Part shown: positions 1 through 12,473 of the stretch, piece by piece | How the letters are laid out: each line of letters begins with the position of its first letter | Numbering within the stretch: position 1 is the first letter of the stretch | Origin: Pseudomonas brassicacearum | GTDB lineage: Bacteria > Pseudomonadota > Gammaproteobacteria > Pseudomonadales > Pseudomonadaceae | Length of the DNA stretch: 64,000 nucleotides | Assembly (NCBI RefSeq): GCF_009601685.2 | Contig: NZ_CP045701.2 | Coordinates: forward strand, 5,332,001 to 5,396,000 | Reading direction: 5' to 3' | Notes under the pieces: model-generated | What the model saw: only the letters and a program-made list of their open reading frames with translations | Told to the model about the DNA's origin: nothing | Databases searched by the model: none | Program-made: the position numbers and the translations under genes

Positions 1-1
1 C

Positions 2-220
2 ACTGCTCGGACGCTCGGTTTAAACGTCTCGGACATGCAGCAGGTCATCCATGGGCTTGAGCGAAAACAGTTCTACAAATCGATGACTACCTATGACGAT
101 CATCGAGTCTGGCATGACGTCTATCACGCCCATTCACACGGTCTGGAGATTTACCTGAAGGTAATGTGCCGCCCCAGTGGAGGCCCACCGGTAATTTCCT
201 TCAAGGAGAAAAACTCATGA
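2..220 (+). CDS. mqsR: mRNA interferase toxin MqsR, 5'-truncated by the window edge
   Basis: This is the C-terminal 72 residues of an MqsR-type toxin. The reading frame is open from base 2, and the segment QFYKSMTTYDDHRVWHDVY followed by the ending VISFKEK matches the conserved C-terminal part of the family. MqsR is a RelE-fold ribonuclease that cuts mRNA at GCU sites and is neutralised by MqsA. The ATGA overlap with the next gene shows translational coupling in the toxin-first order usual for mqsRA. About 25-30 N-terminal residues and the operon promoter lie outside the window, so I cannot say whether the toxin is intact. Confidence 0.85.
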   Translation, partial: TARTLGLNVSDMQQVIHGLERKQFYKSMTTYDDHRVWHDVYHAHSHGLEIYLKVMCRPSGGPPVISFKEKNS

Positions 221-699
221 AAAATCAGCAGTGCTTCAGCTGTGGTGCCCAGGAGGGCATGTTGCATTTCGAAGGTCGCGGCGAAACCATGAGCGTCAAG
301 GGACTGGAATGCCGGGTCGATGACTTGTCTGGCTGGGAATGTCAGATGTGCGGCGAAGTCGAGCTCGATTCAAGCTGCTCGGATCGCTACGACCACGCAG
401 GTGATGAGCTGGTCAACGCGGCCAGGAGAATGATCGGCGAAGAGATGAAACGCATCCGTCGCAAACTGCATCTGTCGCAAAAAGAAGCGGTGTCGTTTTT
501 GTCAGGTGGCGGACACAACGCGTTTTCCCGCTATGAGCGCGGTGAGGTATTGCCACCAAAAGCGTTGATGCTGCTGATGCGCCTGCTTGATCGCTACCCG
601 CATTTGCTTGCAGATGCACGAACCCTGGCTGAAGGTGTGGACTTGAGAGGATTCAAGACTACGGTGCACAAAGAGCACGAAACCCTCACGACTCACTGA
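217..699 (+). CDS. mqsA: Antitoxin MqsA (zinc-binding N-terminus, Xre-type HTH)
   Basis: The 160-residue protein has two CxxC pairs near its N-terminus (CFSC and CQMC), which bind structural zinc, followed by a helix-turn-helix domain (HLSQKEAVSFLSGGGHNAFSRYERGE). This is the MqsA two-domain arrangement: the N-terminus binds the toxin and the C-terminus binds DNA and represses the operon. The start at 217 was chosen because the AAGGAG at 203-208 sits correctly and the ATG overlaps the toxin stop (ATGA). An upstream in-frame ATG at 166 would lie inside mqsR. It is about 30 residues longer than the well-studied E. coli protein (131 residues), the extra length being a charged C-terminal tail. 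Confidence 0.88.
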   Translation: MKNQQCFSCGAQEGMLHFEGRGETMSVKGLECRVDDLSGWECQMCGEVELDSSCSDRYDHAGDELVNAARRMIGEEMKRIRRKLHLSQKEAVSFLSGGGHNAFSRYERGEVLPPKALMLLMRLLDRYPHLLADARTLAEGVDLRGFKTTVHKEHETLTTH

Positions 700-712
700 G
701 TCTGCTGCAAAA

Positions 713-742
713 AAATAAACCCGGACAAGTCCGGGCTTATTT
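713..742. terminator. Bidirectional intrinsic terminator between mqsA and aapP
   Basis: The arms CCCGGAC (720-726) and GTCCGGG (729-735) are flanked by an A-rich run on the left and TTATTT on the right. The hairpin lies between two convergent genes and could stop transcripts from both sides. Confidence 0.75.
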
Positions 743-759
743 CACTGCCTAAAGCCGGA

Positions 760-1524
760 TCAATGCAGGATCTGGCTCAGGAACAGCTTGGTGCGGTCAT
801 TCTGCGGGTTGTCGAAGAAGTCGTTCGGCGCTGCCTGCTCGACGATTTCACCCTTGTCCATGAAGATCACGCGGTTGGCCACGGTACGGGCAAAGCCCAT
901 CTCGTGGGTCACGCAGAGCATGGTCATGCCGTCTTCGGCCAGGCCGATCATGGTGTCCAGCACTTCTTTCACCATTTCCGGGTCGAGGGCCGAGGTCGGC
1001 TCATCGAACAGCATGATTTTCGGCTTCATGCACAGGGCACGGGCGATGGCCACGCGCTGTTGCTGACCGCCGGAGAGCTGGCCCGGGTACTTGTGCGCCT
1101 GCTCTGGGATGCGCACGCGCTCCAGGTAGTGCATGGCGATTTCCTCGGCCTTGCGCTTGGGCATCTTGCGTACCCACATTGGCGCCAGGGTGCAGTTCTG
1201 CAGGATGGTCAGGTGCGGGAACAGGTTGAAGTGCTGGAACACCATGCCGACTTCACGGCGGATCGCTTCGATCTGCTTGAGGTCGTTGGTCAGTTCCACG
1301 CCGTCGACCACGATACGACCCTGCTGGTGCTCTTCCAGGCGGTTGAGGCAGCGGATGGTGGTGGACTTGCCGGAGCCCGACGGGCCGCACAACACGATAC
1401 GTTCGCCCTGCTGGACGTTCAGGTTGATGTCTTTCAACACGTGGAACTGGCCGTACCACTTGTTTACGCCCTGCATCTGAATAATGCCTTCAGGGCTCAC
1501 AGGCTGTTTGATCGCTTCACTCAT
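760..1524 (-). CDS. aapP: General L-amino acid ABC transporter, ATP-binding protein
   Basis: This 254-residue ATPase powers uptake of polar amino acids through the AapQ-AapM channel at the inner membrane. Walker A (GPSGSGKST), the Q-loop region ([10 protein letters not shown]), the signature LSGGQQQR, Walker B ([12 protein letters not shown]) and the switch histidine (VTHEMGF) are all present and in order. It is the last gene of an aapJ-aapQ-aapM-aapP operon read leftwards, starting 10 bp after aapM, with a GGAG ribosome site. Paralogues for glutamate or arginine uptake look alike, so the symbol rests on the adjacent large AapM and AapQ permeases. Confidence 0.92.
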   Translation of the reverse strand: MSEAIKQPVSPEGIIQMQGVNKWYGQFHVLKDINLNVQQGERIVLCGPSGSGKSTTIRCLNRLEEHQQGRIVVDGVELTNDLKQIEAIRREVGMVFQHFNLFPHLTILQNCTLAPMWVRKMPKRKAEEIAMHYLERVRIPEQAHKYPGQLSGGQQQRVAIARALCMKPKIMLFDEPTSALDPEMVKEVLDTMIGLAEDGMTMLCVTHEMGFARTVANRVIFMDKGEIVEQAAPNDFFDNPQNDRTKLFLSQILH

Positions 1525-1534
1525 GAGTCAACTC

Positions 1535-2632
1535 CTAACGCTTGTGGCCAGTGTCCAGCTTGCGTTCCAAATGCATGGAATAGCGGGACATACCAAAACA
1601 GAAAATCCAGAACACCAGGGCGGCGAACACATAACCTTCAGTAGCCATGCCCAGCCATTTCGGGTCCGCGGCAGCTTGTTTCACGCTGTTGAGCAGGTCG
1701 AACAGGCCGATGATGATTACCAGGCTGGTGTCCTTGAACAACGCGATGAAGGTGTTGACGATACCCGGGATCACCATCTTCAGGGCTTGCGGCAAAATCA
1801 CCAGGCCCATGCTGCGCCAGTAGCCCAGGCCCATCGCCGCGGCCGCTTCGTACTGACCTTTGGGGATTGCTTGCAGGCCACCACGCACCACTTCAGCCAC
1901 GTAAGCCGACTGGAACAGGATCACGCCGATCAGTGCCCGCAGCAGCTTGTCGAAGTTCATGCCTTCAGGCAGGAACAGCGGCAGCATCACCGAGGACATG
2001 AACAGCACCGTGATCAACGGCACGCCGCGCCAGAACTCGATGAAGGTCACGCAGACGACGCGAATCGCTGGCATGTTCGAGCGCCGACCCAGGGCCAGGA
2101 CTATACCCAGCGGCAATGCGCCAGCGATACCGACGGTGGCGATCACCAGGGTCAGCATCAGGCCGCCCCATTGGCTGGTTGCCACGGCCTTCAGGCCGAA
2201 TACGCCACCGTGCAGCAGGCACCAGGCGATGATGGGATACAGCACCAGGAAGCTCAGGCCGTAGATCGCCTTGCGCGGGAAGCGCGAGATGAACAGCGGC
2301 GCCACACCGATCACTGCCAGCCATACGGTCAGGTCGACGCGCCAGCGCAGGTCCGTCGGGTAGTAGCCGTACATGAACTGACCGAAACGCTGCTGGATGA
2401 ACACCCAGCAGGCGCCGTCCTTGGTGCAGTCGGCACGGGTGGTACCGACCCAGTTGGCATCGATAATCGCCCAACTGAGAAGCGGTGGAACCACCAGGTA
2501 GATCAGGTAGAACGCAAACAGTGTCAGCAGCGTGTTGAGCCAGCTGGAGAACATGTTCGCGCGCATCCACGCCAGCACGCCGATGCTGTTGCTCGGAGGG
2601 GGCATGTCAGGTTTGAAAGTATGGGATGTCAT
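1535..2632 (-). CDS. aapM: General L-amino acid ABC transporter, permease AapM
   Basis: A 365-residue inner-membrane permease with several hydrophobic segments. It has a long N-terminal part before the core permease domain, as in AapM of Rhizobium and Pseudomonas, and unlike the short HisM or GltK permeases of about 220 residues. The coupling motif that touches the ATPase is visible near the C-terminus (EAAAAMGLGYWRSMGLVILPQAL). It pairs with AapQ. Short spacings of about 10 bp to both neighbours indicate one operon. Confidence 0.92.
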   Translation of the reverse strand: MTSHTFKPDMPPPSNSIGVLAWMRANMFSSWLNTLLTLFAFYLIYLVVPPLLSWAIIDANWVGTTRADCTKDGACWVFIQQRFGQFMYGYYPTDLRWRVDLTVWLAVIGVAPLFISRFPRKAIYGLSFLVLYPIIAWCLLHGGVFGLKAVATSQWGGLMLTLVIATVGIAGALPLGIVLALGRRSNMPAIRVVCVTFIEFWRGVPLITVLFMSSVMLPLFLPEGMNFDKLLRALIGVILFQSAYVAEVVRGGLQAIPKGQYEAAAAMGLGYWRSMGLVILPQALKMVIPGIVNTFIALFKDTSLVIIIGLFDLLNSVKQAAADPKWLGMATEGYVFAALVFWIFCFGMSRYSMHLERKLDTGHKR

Positions 2633-2642
2633 GCGCTTTTCC

Positions 2643-3824
2643 TCACCGCTCGATCAGCGCAATGCGCTTGTTGTACCAGTTCATCAGCAGGGAAATGCTG
2701 ATACTGATCGCCAGGTACACGCTCATGGTGATGGCAATGACCTCAATGGCCTGCCCGGTCTGGTTCAGCACCGTGCCGGCAAACAACGAAACCATTTCCG
2801 GGTAACCGATACCGGCCGCCAGCGAAGAGTTCTTCGCCAGGTTCAGGTATTGGCTGGTCAGCGGCGGGATGATCACACGCAGGGCTTGCGGGATGATCAC
2901 CTTGCGCAGGGTCGGCCCGTTGCGCAGGCCCAGCGAGTGAGCCGCCTCGGTCTGGCCATGGCTCACCGACTTGATGCCCGAACGCACGATTTCGGCGATG
3001 AACGCCGCGGTGTACACCGTCAGCGCCAGGGTCAAGGCCAGCAATTCCGGAATCAGCACCCAGCCGCCAACAAAGTTGAAGCCTTGCAGCGTCGGCATTT
3101 CCCAACGTACAGGCGCGCCGAAGATGAGGGCGCACAGTGCCGGGATGACCAGGAACAGCGCCAGGCCAACCCAGAATTTGTGGAACGGCTCGCCGGTTGC
3201 TTCGAAACGCTTATTCGCCCAGCGCGTCATCAGTACGATGGCGACGATGGCCAGCACGACGCTGGTCACGAACGGCCAGAACCCGTCCGCAGTCAGCGCG
3301 GCCGGCATGTTCAAACCCCGGCTGCTGACAAAGAAGGTGTCGCCGAAGTTATGGGCGGCCCGCGGCCCCGGCATGGTCAGGAACACCGCGAAGTACCAGA
3401 ACAGGATCTGTAGCAGCGGCGGGATGTTGCGGAAAACCTCCACATACACCGTCGCTACTTTGGCGATGATCCAGTTTTTCGACAGTCGGGCCACACCGAC
3501 TATGAAACCGAGAATCGTCGCCAGGATGACACCAATGAATGTCACCAGCAGCGTATTGAGCAGCCCGATGACAAAGACGCGGGCATAACTGTCCGCCTCG
3601 GTATAGTCGATCAGGGTTTGAGCGATGCCGAAACCGGCACTGCGCTCCAGGAAGCTGAAACCGGAAGTGATGCCCCGGTGCTCGAGGTTGGTCTGCGTGT
3701 TATCGAACAGAAACCAACCCAGCGAGATAACCGCCACGATGGTGACGATCTGAAATACCCACGCACGCACTCGTGGATCGCTGAGGCTGAGCCTCTGCTT
3801 AGGTGCGCCGATTGAATTTTGCAT
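2643..3824 (-). CDS. aapQ: General L-amino acid ABC transporter, permease AapQ
   Basis: A 393-residue inner-membrane permease, the partner of AapM. The ATPase-contact loop is EAAHSLGLRNGPTLRKVIIP and there are multiple hydrophobic helices. A large periplasmic insertion separates the first helices from the core domain, as usual for AapQ. The gene follows aapJ after a 65-bp gap containing a strong hairpin (3855-3881), so it is probably expressed at a lower level than the binding protein. Confidence 0.92.
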   Translation of the reverse strand: MQNSIGAPKQRLSLSDPRVRAWVFQIVTIVAVISLGWFLFDNTQTNLEHRGITSGFSFLERSAGFGIAQTLIDYTEADSYARVFVIGLLNTLLVTFIGVILATILGFIVGVARLSKNWIIAKVATVYVEVFRNIPPLLQILFWYFAVFLTMPGPRAAHNFGDTFFVSSRGLNMPAALTADGFWPFVTSVVLAIVAIVLMTRWANKRFEATGEPFHKFWVGLALFLVIPALCALIFGAPVRWEMPTLQGFNFVGGWVLIPELLALTLALTVYTAAFIAEIVRSGIKSVSHGQTEAAHSLGLRNGPTLRKVIIPQALRVIIPPLTSQYLNLAKNSSLAAGIGYPEMVSLFAGTVLNQTGQAIEVIAITMSVYLAISISISLLMNWYNKRIALIER

Positions 3825-3854
3825 GAAGTGCCCCGCAAAGAATGGAACAGAACA

Positions 3855-3881
3855 TCACCCGGTGGTTGGCCCACCGGGTGA
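3855..3881 (-). promoter_or_regulatory. Intercistronic hairpin between aapJ and aapQ
   Basis: Perfect 11-bp arms TCACCCGGTGG and CCACCGGGTGA enclose a 5-base loop, 9 bases after the aapJ stop. No T-run follows, so it is more likely an mRNA-stabilising or partial attenuating structure. Such a hairpin is common after binding-protein genes, whose product is needed in excess over the permeases. Confidence 0.6.
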
Positions 3882-3889
3882 CAGAACCA

Positions 3890-4921
3890 TCAGCGCACTG
3901 GTGGTGCGTATTGAATGCCGCCGTTGGTCCACAGCGCGTTCAGGCCGCGATCGATTTCCAGCGGGGTGCCTTTGCCGAGGTTGCGCTCGAACACTTCACC
4001 GTAGTTGCCGACTTGCTTGACGATCTGCACGACCCAGTCTTTCGGCAGTTTCAGGTCCTTGCCGTACTCACCGTCGGCACCGAGCATACGAGCGACGTCG
4101 GGGTTCTTGGTGGACTTGGCTTCAGCCTCGACGTTTTTCGAAGTGATACCGGCTTCTTCAGCATTGAGCATGGCGTAGCCAGTCCAACGCACAACGGCCA
4201 GCCACTCGTCATCGCCATTACGCACGACCGGGCCCAGCGGTTCCTTGGAAATGGTTTCCGGCAGAACCACATAGTCTTTCGGCGAAGCCAGCTTGCTGCG
4301 CTGGGCGAACAGTTGGGACTTGTCGGAGGTCAGCACGTCGCAACGGCCGGATTCCAGCGACTTGGCGCTTTCATCGGAGGTGTCGAAGGTGATCGGGGTG
4401 TATTTCAAGCCGTTGCCGCGGAAGTAGTCGGAAACGTTCAGCTCGGTGGTGGTACCGGCCTGGATGCAGATGGTTGCACCGTCCAGTTCCTTGGCACTCT
4501 TGACGCCCAGCTTTTTGTTAACCAGGAAGCCGATGCCATCGTAATAGGTGATGAAGCCTGGGAATTTCAGGCCCATGCCCGCGTCACGGGAGCTGGTCAT
4601 GGTGGTGTTGCGCGACAGGATATCGATTTCACCAGACTGCAGTGCGGTGAAACGCTCCTTGGCGTTCAGTTGGCTGAATTTCACTTTGTTCGCGTCGCCG
4701 AATACAGCAGCGGCCACGGCACGACAGAAGTCGGCGTCGATACCCAGGATCTTGCCGGTCGAATCAGGCACCGAGAAACCCGGCAGGCCATCACTCACAC
4801 CACATTGCACAAAACCTTTCTTCTGCACGGCATCCAGAGTTGCACCCGCTTGAGCGAACCCGCTGACACCAAGTACTGCTGCTGCAGTCACGACGGCCAG
4901 GGTGGATTTCAGTAACTTCAT
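3890..4921 (-). CDS. aapJ: General L-amino acid ABC transporter, periplasmic binding protein AapJ
   Basis: This 343-residue protein has a clear signal peptide (KSTLAVVTAAAVLGVSGFAQA, cleaved near residue 25) and the family-3 solute-binding fold, with GFSVPDSTGKILGIDADFCRAVAAAVFGD at its start. It captures polar L-amino acids in the periplasm for AapQMP. It is the first gene of the operon, with a strong GGAGG ribosome site just before the ATG. The length is typical of AapJ and longer than the 260-residue histidine or lysine binding proteins. Confidence 0.93.
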   Translation of the reverse strand: MKLLKSTLAVVTAAAVLGVSGFAQAGATLDAVQKKGFVQCGVSDGLPGFSVPDSTGKILGIDADFCRAVAAAVFGDANKVKFSQLNAKERFTALQSGEIDILSRNTTMTSSRDAGMGLKFPGFITYYDGIGFLVNKKLGVKSAKELDGATICIQAGTTTELNVSDYFRGNGLKYTPITFDTSDESAKSLESGRCDVLTSDKSQLFAQRSKLASPKDYVVLPETISKEPLGPVVRNGDDEWLAVVRWTGYAMLNAEEAGITSKNVEAEAKSTKNPDVARMLGADGEYGKDLKLPKDWVVQIVKQVGNYGEVFERNLGKGTPLEIDRGLNALWTNGGIQYAPPVR

Positions 4922-6051
<1,130 letters not shown>

Positions 6052-6149
6052 GTGGCTGACCGCCACGCCGGTCCCTTGACAATCACACTACGCCGCGCCC
6101 GTTTCTTGCATTACACTGGCCGGCGTACATTCCTTAACCAATCGATGAG

Positions 6150-7613
6150 ATGACCGTGCTCAAAGCACTCAAGAAGATGTTCGGTAAAAGCGAGGCCGAG
6201 CAACTCGCGCCTGGCGCAAGCGCCCCCGTCCACGGCCCAAGCCGCACCGATGCGCAACAACCGCGCCGGACTGCCCCCGTTGCACAGGCAATAAAAGAGC
6301 CCGCCTCCCAACCTGTCACCGCCCCGGCAGCGGAAAAGCCACGTAACGAAGCCCCCAGGCCACGCCGCGAACGCGCACCGAAACCGCCGGTCGTCGCCTG
6401 GAAGCTCGAGGACTTCGTCGTAGAACCCCAGGAAGGCAAGACCCGCTTCCACGACTTCAAGCTCGCCCCGGAACTGATGCATGCCATCCAGGACCTGGGT
6501 TTCCCGTACTGCACGCCGATCCAGGCGCAAGTGCTCGGCTACACCCTCGCCGGCAAAGACGCCATCGGTCGCGCCCAGACCGGCACCGGCAAGACCGCCG
6601 CGTTCCTGATTTCCATCATCACCCAGTTGCTCCAGACCCCGCCGCCCAAGGAACGCTACATGGGCGAACCGCGGGCGCTGATCATCGCGCCGACCCGCGA
6701 GCTGGTGGTGCAGATCGCCAAGGACGCCGCCGACCTGACCAAGTACACCGGCCTGAACGTCATGACGTTCGTGGGCGGCATGGATTTCGACAAACAGCTC
6801 AAGCACCTCGAGGCCCGTCACTGCGACATCCTGGTCGCCACGCCGGGCCGCCTGCTGGACTTCAACCAGCGCGGCGACGTGCACCTGGACATGGTCGAAG
6901 TGATGGTACTGGACGAAGCCGACCGCATGCTCGACATGGGCTTCATCCCGCAAGTGCGCCAGATCATTCGCCAGACTCCACCGAAAAGCGAACGCCAGAC
7001 CCTGCTGTTCTCCGCCACCTTCACCGAAGACGTGATGAACCTGGCCAAGCAGTGGACCACCGACCCCGCCATCGTCGAGATCGAAGCCGAGAACGTCGCC
7101 AGCGAAAACGTCGAGCAACACATCTATGCAGTCGCCGGGGCCGACAAGTACAAGCTGCTCTACAACCTGGTCAACGACAACGGTTGGGAACGCGTGATGG
7201 TGTTCGCCAACCGCAAGGACGAAGTGCGGCGTATCGAAGAACGCCTGGTGCGCGATGGCGTCAACGCGGCCCAGCTCTCGGGCGACGTTCCCCAGCACAA
7301 GCGCATCAAGACCCTCGAAGGTTTCCGCGAGGGCAAGATCCGTGTGCTGGTGGCCACCGACGTGGCCGGTCGTGGTATCCACATCGACGGCATCAGCCAC
7401 GTGATCAACTTCACCCTGCCGGAAGTGCCGGACGACTACGTGCACCGCATCGGTCGTACCGGTCGTGCCGGGGCCGCCGGGGTTTCGATCAGCTTCGCTG
7501 GCGAAGATGACTCCTACCAGTTGCCGTCGATCGAAACGTTGCTGGGCCGCAAGATCAGTTGCGAAATGCCCCCGACCCACCTGCTGCGGCCGGTCGAGCG
7601 CAAGCGCCCTTAA
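6150..7613 (+). CDS. rhlB: ATP-dependent DEAD-box RNA helicase RhlB
   Basis: The 487-residue protein has all helicase motifs in order: Q motif ([10 protein letters not shown]), [40 protein letters not shown] and [10 protein letters not shown]. The first 90 residues are a basic, proline- and alanine-rich tail with low complexity, as in Pseudomonas RhlB and unlike the short N-terminus of E. coli RhlB. The protein unwinds structured RNA for mRNA decay with the degradosome. It is monocistronic, ending in a strong terminator. The ribosome site before the ATG is weak (GATGAG). Confidence 0.9.
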   Translation: MTVLKALKKMFGKSEAEQLAPGASAPVHGPSRTDAQQPRRTAPVAQAIKEPASQPVTAPAAEKPRNEAPRPRRERAPKPPVVAWKLEDFVVEPQEGKTRFHDFKLAPELMHAIQDLGFPYCTPIQAQVLGYTLAGKDAIGRAQTGTGKTAAFLISIITQLLQTPPPKERYMGEPRALIIAPTRELVVQIAKDAADLTKYTGLNVMTFVGGMDFDKQLKHLEARHCDILVATPGRLLDFNQRGDVHLDMVEVMVLDEADRMLDMGFIPQVRQIIRQTPPKSERQTLLFSATFTEDVMNLAKQWTTDPAIVEIEAENVASENVEQHIYAVAGADKYKLLYNLVNDNGWERVMVFANRKDEVRRIEERLVRDGVNAAQLSGDVPQHKRIKTLEGFREGKIRVLVATDVAGRGIHIDGISHVINFTLPEVPDDYVHRIGRTGRAGAAGVSISFAGEDDSYQLPSIETLLGRKISCEMPPTHLLRPVERKRP

Positions 7614-7623
7614 CCGTCTCCCC

Positions 7624-7659
7624 AAAAAAGCGCAGCCAAGACAGGCTGCGCTTTTTTTT
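7624..7659 (+). terminator. Intrinsic terminator of rhlB
   Basis: GCGCAGCC (7630-7637) and GGCTGCGC (7644-7651) form an 8-bp stem, preceded by six A and followed by eight T, about 10 bases after the rhlB stop. Confidence 0.9.
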
Positions 7660-7680
7660 GCCTCGGGATATTGCTCAGTT

Positions 7681-7712
7681 AAACTAAAAGTCCATAATGG
7701 ACAAATTAGTTT
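7681..7712. promoter_or_regulatory. Double palindrome before dauB, candidate DauR operator
   Basis: An inner palindrome GTCCAT-A-ATGGAC (7690-7702) is nested in an outer pair AAACTAA (7681-7687) and TTAGTTT (7706-7712). It lies 24 bp before the dauB start, where a repressor would block transcription. The core AAGTCCANNATGGAY recurs before the binding-protein gene (see 11581-11615). Assignment to DauR is inference from position. Confidence 0.55.
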
Positions 7713-7735
7713 ACTCAAGCTTCCCGGAGTCCCCC

Positions 7736-9915
<2,180 letters not shown>

Positions 9916-9989
9916 CGCATCGCCGCGATTGCGGCACACTCCCCCGCGCCCCTGTTTCACGGGGCGCTGACGCTGCCTGGAGCCCTGTC

Positions 9990-10616
9990 ATGACTGCCTC
10001 GCCACCCGATCCGGCGCTGGAAAACTTCCGCACCATCGCCGACGCCATCGCCACGCTGTTCTACCCCCACGCCGAAGTGGTGCTGCACGACCTGCGCTCG
10101 CAGAAAGTCGATTACATCGCCAACAACCTGTCCAAGCGTGAAATTGGCGATGACTCGTCCCTGGAAGACATGCTCAGCGAAGACGTCAGCGACCGTAACA
10201 TCGGGCCGTACGAAAAGCTGAACTGGGATGGGCAGAAGATTCGCAGCCTCAGCAGCGTACTGCGCGACGCTGACGGTCATCCGCTGGCGGTGCTGTGCAT
10301 CAACCTGAATATTTCGCTGTTCGAGAATGCCAAGGCCGCGCTGGATCTGTTCCTGTCGCCGAGCAAGTTGATCCCTCAGCCGGACTCACTGTTTCGCGAT
10401 GACTGGCAGGAGCGGATCAACACCTTCCTGCACGCCTGGATGCGCGAGCGTCAATTGAGCCTGAACCTGCTGACCCGCGACCACAAACGCGAGCTGGTGC
10501 TGGCGCTGCATGCCGAAGGCGCGTTCAAGGGCAAGAGCGCGTCCAACTATGTGGCGAACGTACTGAATATGGGGCGGGCGACGGTGTACAAACATTTGAA
10601 GGAATTGAAAGGCTGA
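9990..10616 (+). CDS. dauR: Transcriptional regulator DauR (YheO-like PAS plus HTH)
   Basis: The 208-residue protein has an N-terminal YheO-like PAS domain (about residues 10-120, FYPHAEVVLHDL to AVLCINLNISLF) and a C-terminal DauR-type helix-turn-helix (residues 155-208, with GAFKGKSASNYVANVLNMG and RATVYKHLKEL). In P. aeruginosa the orthologue represses the dau operon and responds to arginine. It is the last gene of the dauBAR unit, 74 bp after dauA. The start at 9990 was chosen for the CTGGAG upstream; a longer frame from 9912 overlaps dauA and lacks homology-like sequence. The two double palindromes at 7681 and 11581 are its likely targets. Confidence 0.8.
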   Translation: MTASPPDPALENFRTIADAIATLFYPHAEVVLHDLRSQKVDYIANNLSKREIGDDSSLEDMLSEDVSDRNIGPYEKLNWDGQKIRSLSSVLRDADGHPLAVLCINLNISLFENAKAALDLFLSPSKLIPQPDSLFRDDWQERINTFLHAWMRERQLSLNLLTRDHKRELVLALHAEGAFKGKSASNYVANVLNMGRATVYKHLKELKG

Positions 10617-10641
10617 GTTTTTGTATTGCCAGGCCTAGCCT

Positions 10642-10740
10642 CATCGCGAGCAAGCTCGCTCCCACATTTGATCTCATTGCACACAAATATTGTGTACGAC
10701 GCAAATTCCCTGTGGGAGCGAGCTTGCTCGCGATGGCGGT
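10642..10740. repeat. REP pair (REPIN) between dauR and the binding-protein gene
   Basis: Two inverted REP copies (10642-10665 and 10711-10734, core GTGGGAGCGAGC...GCTCGCGATG) lie between convergent genes. The spacer holds a small palindrome ACACAA-ATA-TTGTGT (10681-10695). Confidence 0.85.
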
Positions 10741-10743
10741 CAA

Positions 10744-11520
10744 TCAGTCGCCGTAGATATCCGACTTGAAATACTTGGCCTGGATCTTCTGATACTCCCC
10801 ATTGGCCCGAATCCCATCGATGGCCTTGTTCAAGTCCGCCACCAGTTGGGTATTGCCCTTGCGAACCGCGATACCGGCGCCTTCGCCGACGTATTTCGGG
10901 TCCTTGAGTTCGGGGCCGACAAACGCATAGCCCTTGCCACGTGGCATCGACAGGAAGTCTTCCAGCGGGATGGTGTCGGCGAAAATCGCGTCCAGGCGAC
11001 CGGACGCCAAGTCCATGTAGATTTCTTCGTTGTTGCTGTAGCGCTTGACGATCACACCCTTGGGCTCGAGGACTTCAGTGGCGTAGCGGTCAGTGGTGGT
11101 GGCCCGCTGCACACCGACGGTCTTACCCTTGAGGCTGGCGTACTGGTCATCGACCACCGCCCCTTCCTTCATGACCAGGCGCGATGAGGTGAAGTAGTAC
11201 TTGTGGGTGAAGTCCACCGATTTCTTGCGCTCTTGAGTGATGGTCATGGACGACAGCGCCAGGTCGATCTTCTTCACCTTGAGCGACGGAATCAGCCCGT
11301 CGAACTCACCTTCAATCCACTCGCACTTGACTTGCATCTGCGCGCACAGGGCATTGCCAATGTCATAGTCGAACCCCTCGATCTTGCCTTCCGAGGTCTT
11401 GGAAGCAAATGGCGGGTACGCCGCCTCGATGCCGATGCGCAAGGTTTTTTCGGCAGCGAACAGACTGCTGGAAGCCAACAGGCTCAAGGCCAGGCCGGTG
11501 ATGAGGGGAAGTTTCTTCAT
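10744..11520 (-). CDS. Basic amino acid (arginine-type) ABC transporter periplasmic binding protein
   Basis: A 258-residue family-3 solute-binding protein with a signal peptide ([21 protein letters not shown]). It has the segments [31 protein letters not shown] and [18 protein letters not shown], typical of arginine, ornithine or lysine binders (ArgT, AotJ). It lies convergent to dauBAR and has no permease or ATPase genes beside it, so it must use a transporter encoded elsewhere. The equivalent gene accompanies dauBAR in P. aeruginosa (PA3865). The start at 11520 is the ATG that gives the signal peptide. An extended frame to 11616 would run through the candidate operator. Confidence 0.85.
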   Translation of the reverse strand: MKKLPLITGLALSLLASSSLFAAEKTLRIGIEAAYPPFASKTSEGKIEGFDYDIGNALCAQMQVKCEWIEGEFDGLIPSLKVKKIDLALSSMTITQERKKSVDFTHKYYFTSSRLVMKEGAVVDDQYASLKGKTVGVQRATTTDRYATEVLEPKGVIVKRYSNNEEIYMDLASGRLDAIFADTIPLEDFLSMPRGKGYAFVGPELKDPKYVGEGAGIAVRKGNTQLVADLNKAIDGIRANGEYQKIQAKYFKSDIYGD

Positions 11521-11580
11521 GATCGATCTCTCGCGGGTTGTTGTTGGTTTGGCAGAGAAAGGTGGGGCGATGACTTTATA

Positions 11581-11615
11581 TGTACTTATAAATCCATACT
11601 GGACTTTAATGTACA
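11581..11615. promoter_or_regulatory. Double palindrome before the arginine-type binding-protein gene
   Basis: On the minus strand the inner part AAGTCCA-GT-ATGGAT (11592-11606) matches the dauB site core AAGTCCA-TA-ATGGAC, and outer arms TGTAC/GTACA enclose it. It lies about 60 bp before the gene start. Both sites share the same two-tier design, suggesting one regulator, probably DauR. Confidence 0.5.
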
Positions 11616-11662
11616 CATCGTCAATTGGCAGGCAGGGGAAAGTGATGGGAGGTTGACGGCCT

Positions 11663-11742
11663 CATCGCGAGCAAACTCGCTCCCACAGTGGAACTTCGTT
11701 GTACAAAGGTCCCTTGTGGGAGCGAGCTTGCTCGCGATGACG
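11663..11742. repeat. REP pair between the binding-protein gene and moaE
   Basis: Inverted REP copies at 11663-11686 and 11715-11740 are separated by about 28 bp, 33 bp past the moaE stop. Confidence 0.85.
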
Positions 11743-11774
11743 GACTTATAGCTTGCGAAAAAACAACAGGTTGC

Positions 11775-12227
11775 TCACTGCTTCCAGCGATCCGCCGCAG
11801 CATGATCACTGTCCCGCCCTTCGACCCAGCGCGGGCCGTCGGCGGTGTTTTCCTTTTTCCAGAACGGCGCTCGAGTCTTGAGGTAGTCCATGACAAAGGC
11901 GCAGGCATCGAATGCCGCCTGGCGATGGGCACTGGCGGCCGCGACGAAGACAATCGGCTCGCCCGGCTCCAGGGCACCGATACGGTGCAGCACCTCCAGC
12001 TTGAGCAACGGCCAGCGCTGCTCGGCCTCGGTGGCGATCTTGCCCAAGGCTTTTTCGGTCATGCCCGGGTAATGCTCCAGGAACATCCCGGACACATCGA
12101 GGCCGTCATTGAAGTCACGCACGTAGCCGACAAAACTCACCACCGCTCCGACGCCGACATTGGCCGCGTGCATCGCGTTGACTTCGCCCCCTGCGTCGAA
12201 CGGTTCGACCTGCACACGTATCGCCAT
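11775..12227 (-). CDS. moaE: Molybdopterin synthase catalytic subunit MoaE
   Basis: A 150-residue protein with the family features GAVVSFVGYVRDFN, LEHYPGM, HRIGALEPGEPIVFVAAASAHRQAAFDAC and the active-site region KTRAPFWKKE. With MoaD it converts cyclic pyranopterin monophosphate into molybdopterin. It is the last gene of moaC-moaD-moaE, 3 bp after moaD, whose end supplies the GGAGG ribosome site. Confidence 0.95.
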   Translation of the reverse strand: MAIRVQVEPFDAGGEVNAMHAANVGVGAVVSFVGYVRDFNDGLDVSGMFLEHYPGMTEKALGKIATEAEQRWPLLKLEVLHRIGALEPGEPIVFVAAASAHRQAAFDACAFVMDYLKTRAPFWKKENTADGPRWVEGRDSDHAAADRWKQ

Positions 12228-12230
12228 GGT

Positions 12231-12473
12231 TCAACCTCCGGTCACAGTGGGGAAAAACGCCACTTCGTCGCCGTCCGCCAGCGGTTCGTCGAGCTGGCAC
12301 AGGTCTTCGTTGCGCGCGCACATCAGGTTCTGTTCCTTCAGCACCTCGGCACTGCCACCTTGGGCAAGCAGCACGCGCACATCGTCGACCGTGGCGAAAT
12401 CGCCTTCCACGTTGACCGAGTCCACACCCAGCGCTTCACGGTAACGGGCAAAGAACTTCACGGTGATGTTCAT
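12231..12473 (-). CDS. moaD: Molybdopterin synthase sulfur-carrier subunit MoaD
   Basis: An 80-residue ubiquitin-like protein ending in the obligatory Gly-Gly (FFPTVTGG), which carries the thiocarboxylate sulfur. The start at 12473 ([13 protein letters not shown]) overlaps the moaC stop by 4 bp (ATGA), showing translational coupling. A longer open frame upstream is only an overlap with moaC. Confidence 0.95.
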   Translation of the reverse strand: MNITVKFFARYREALGVDSVNVEGDFATVDDVRVLLAQGGSAEVLKEQNLMCARNEDLCQLDEPLADGDEVAFFPTVTGG

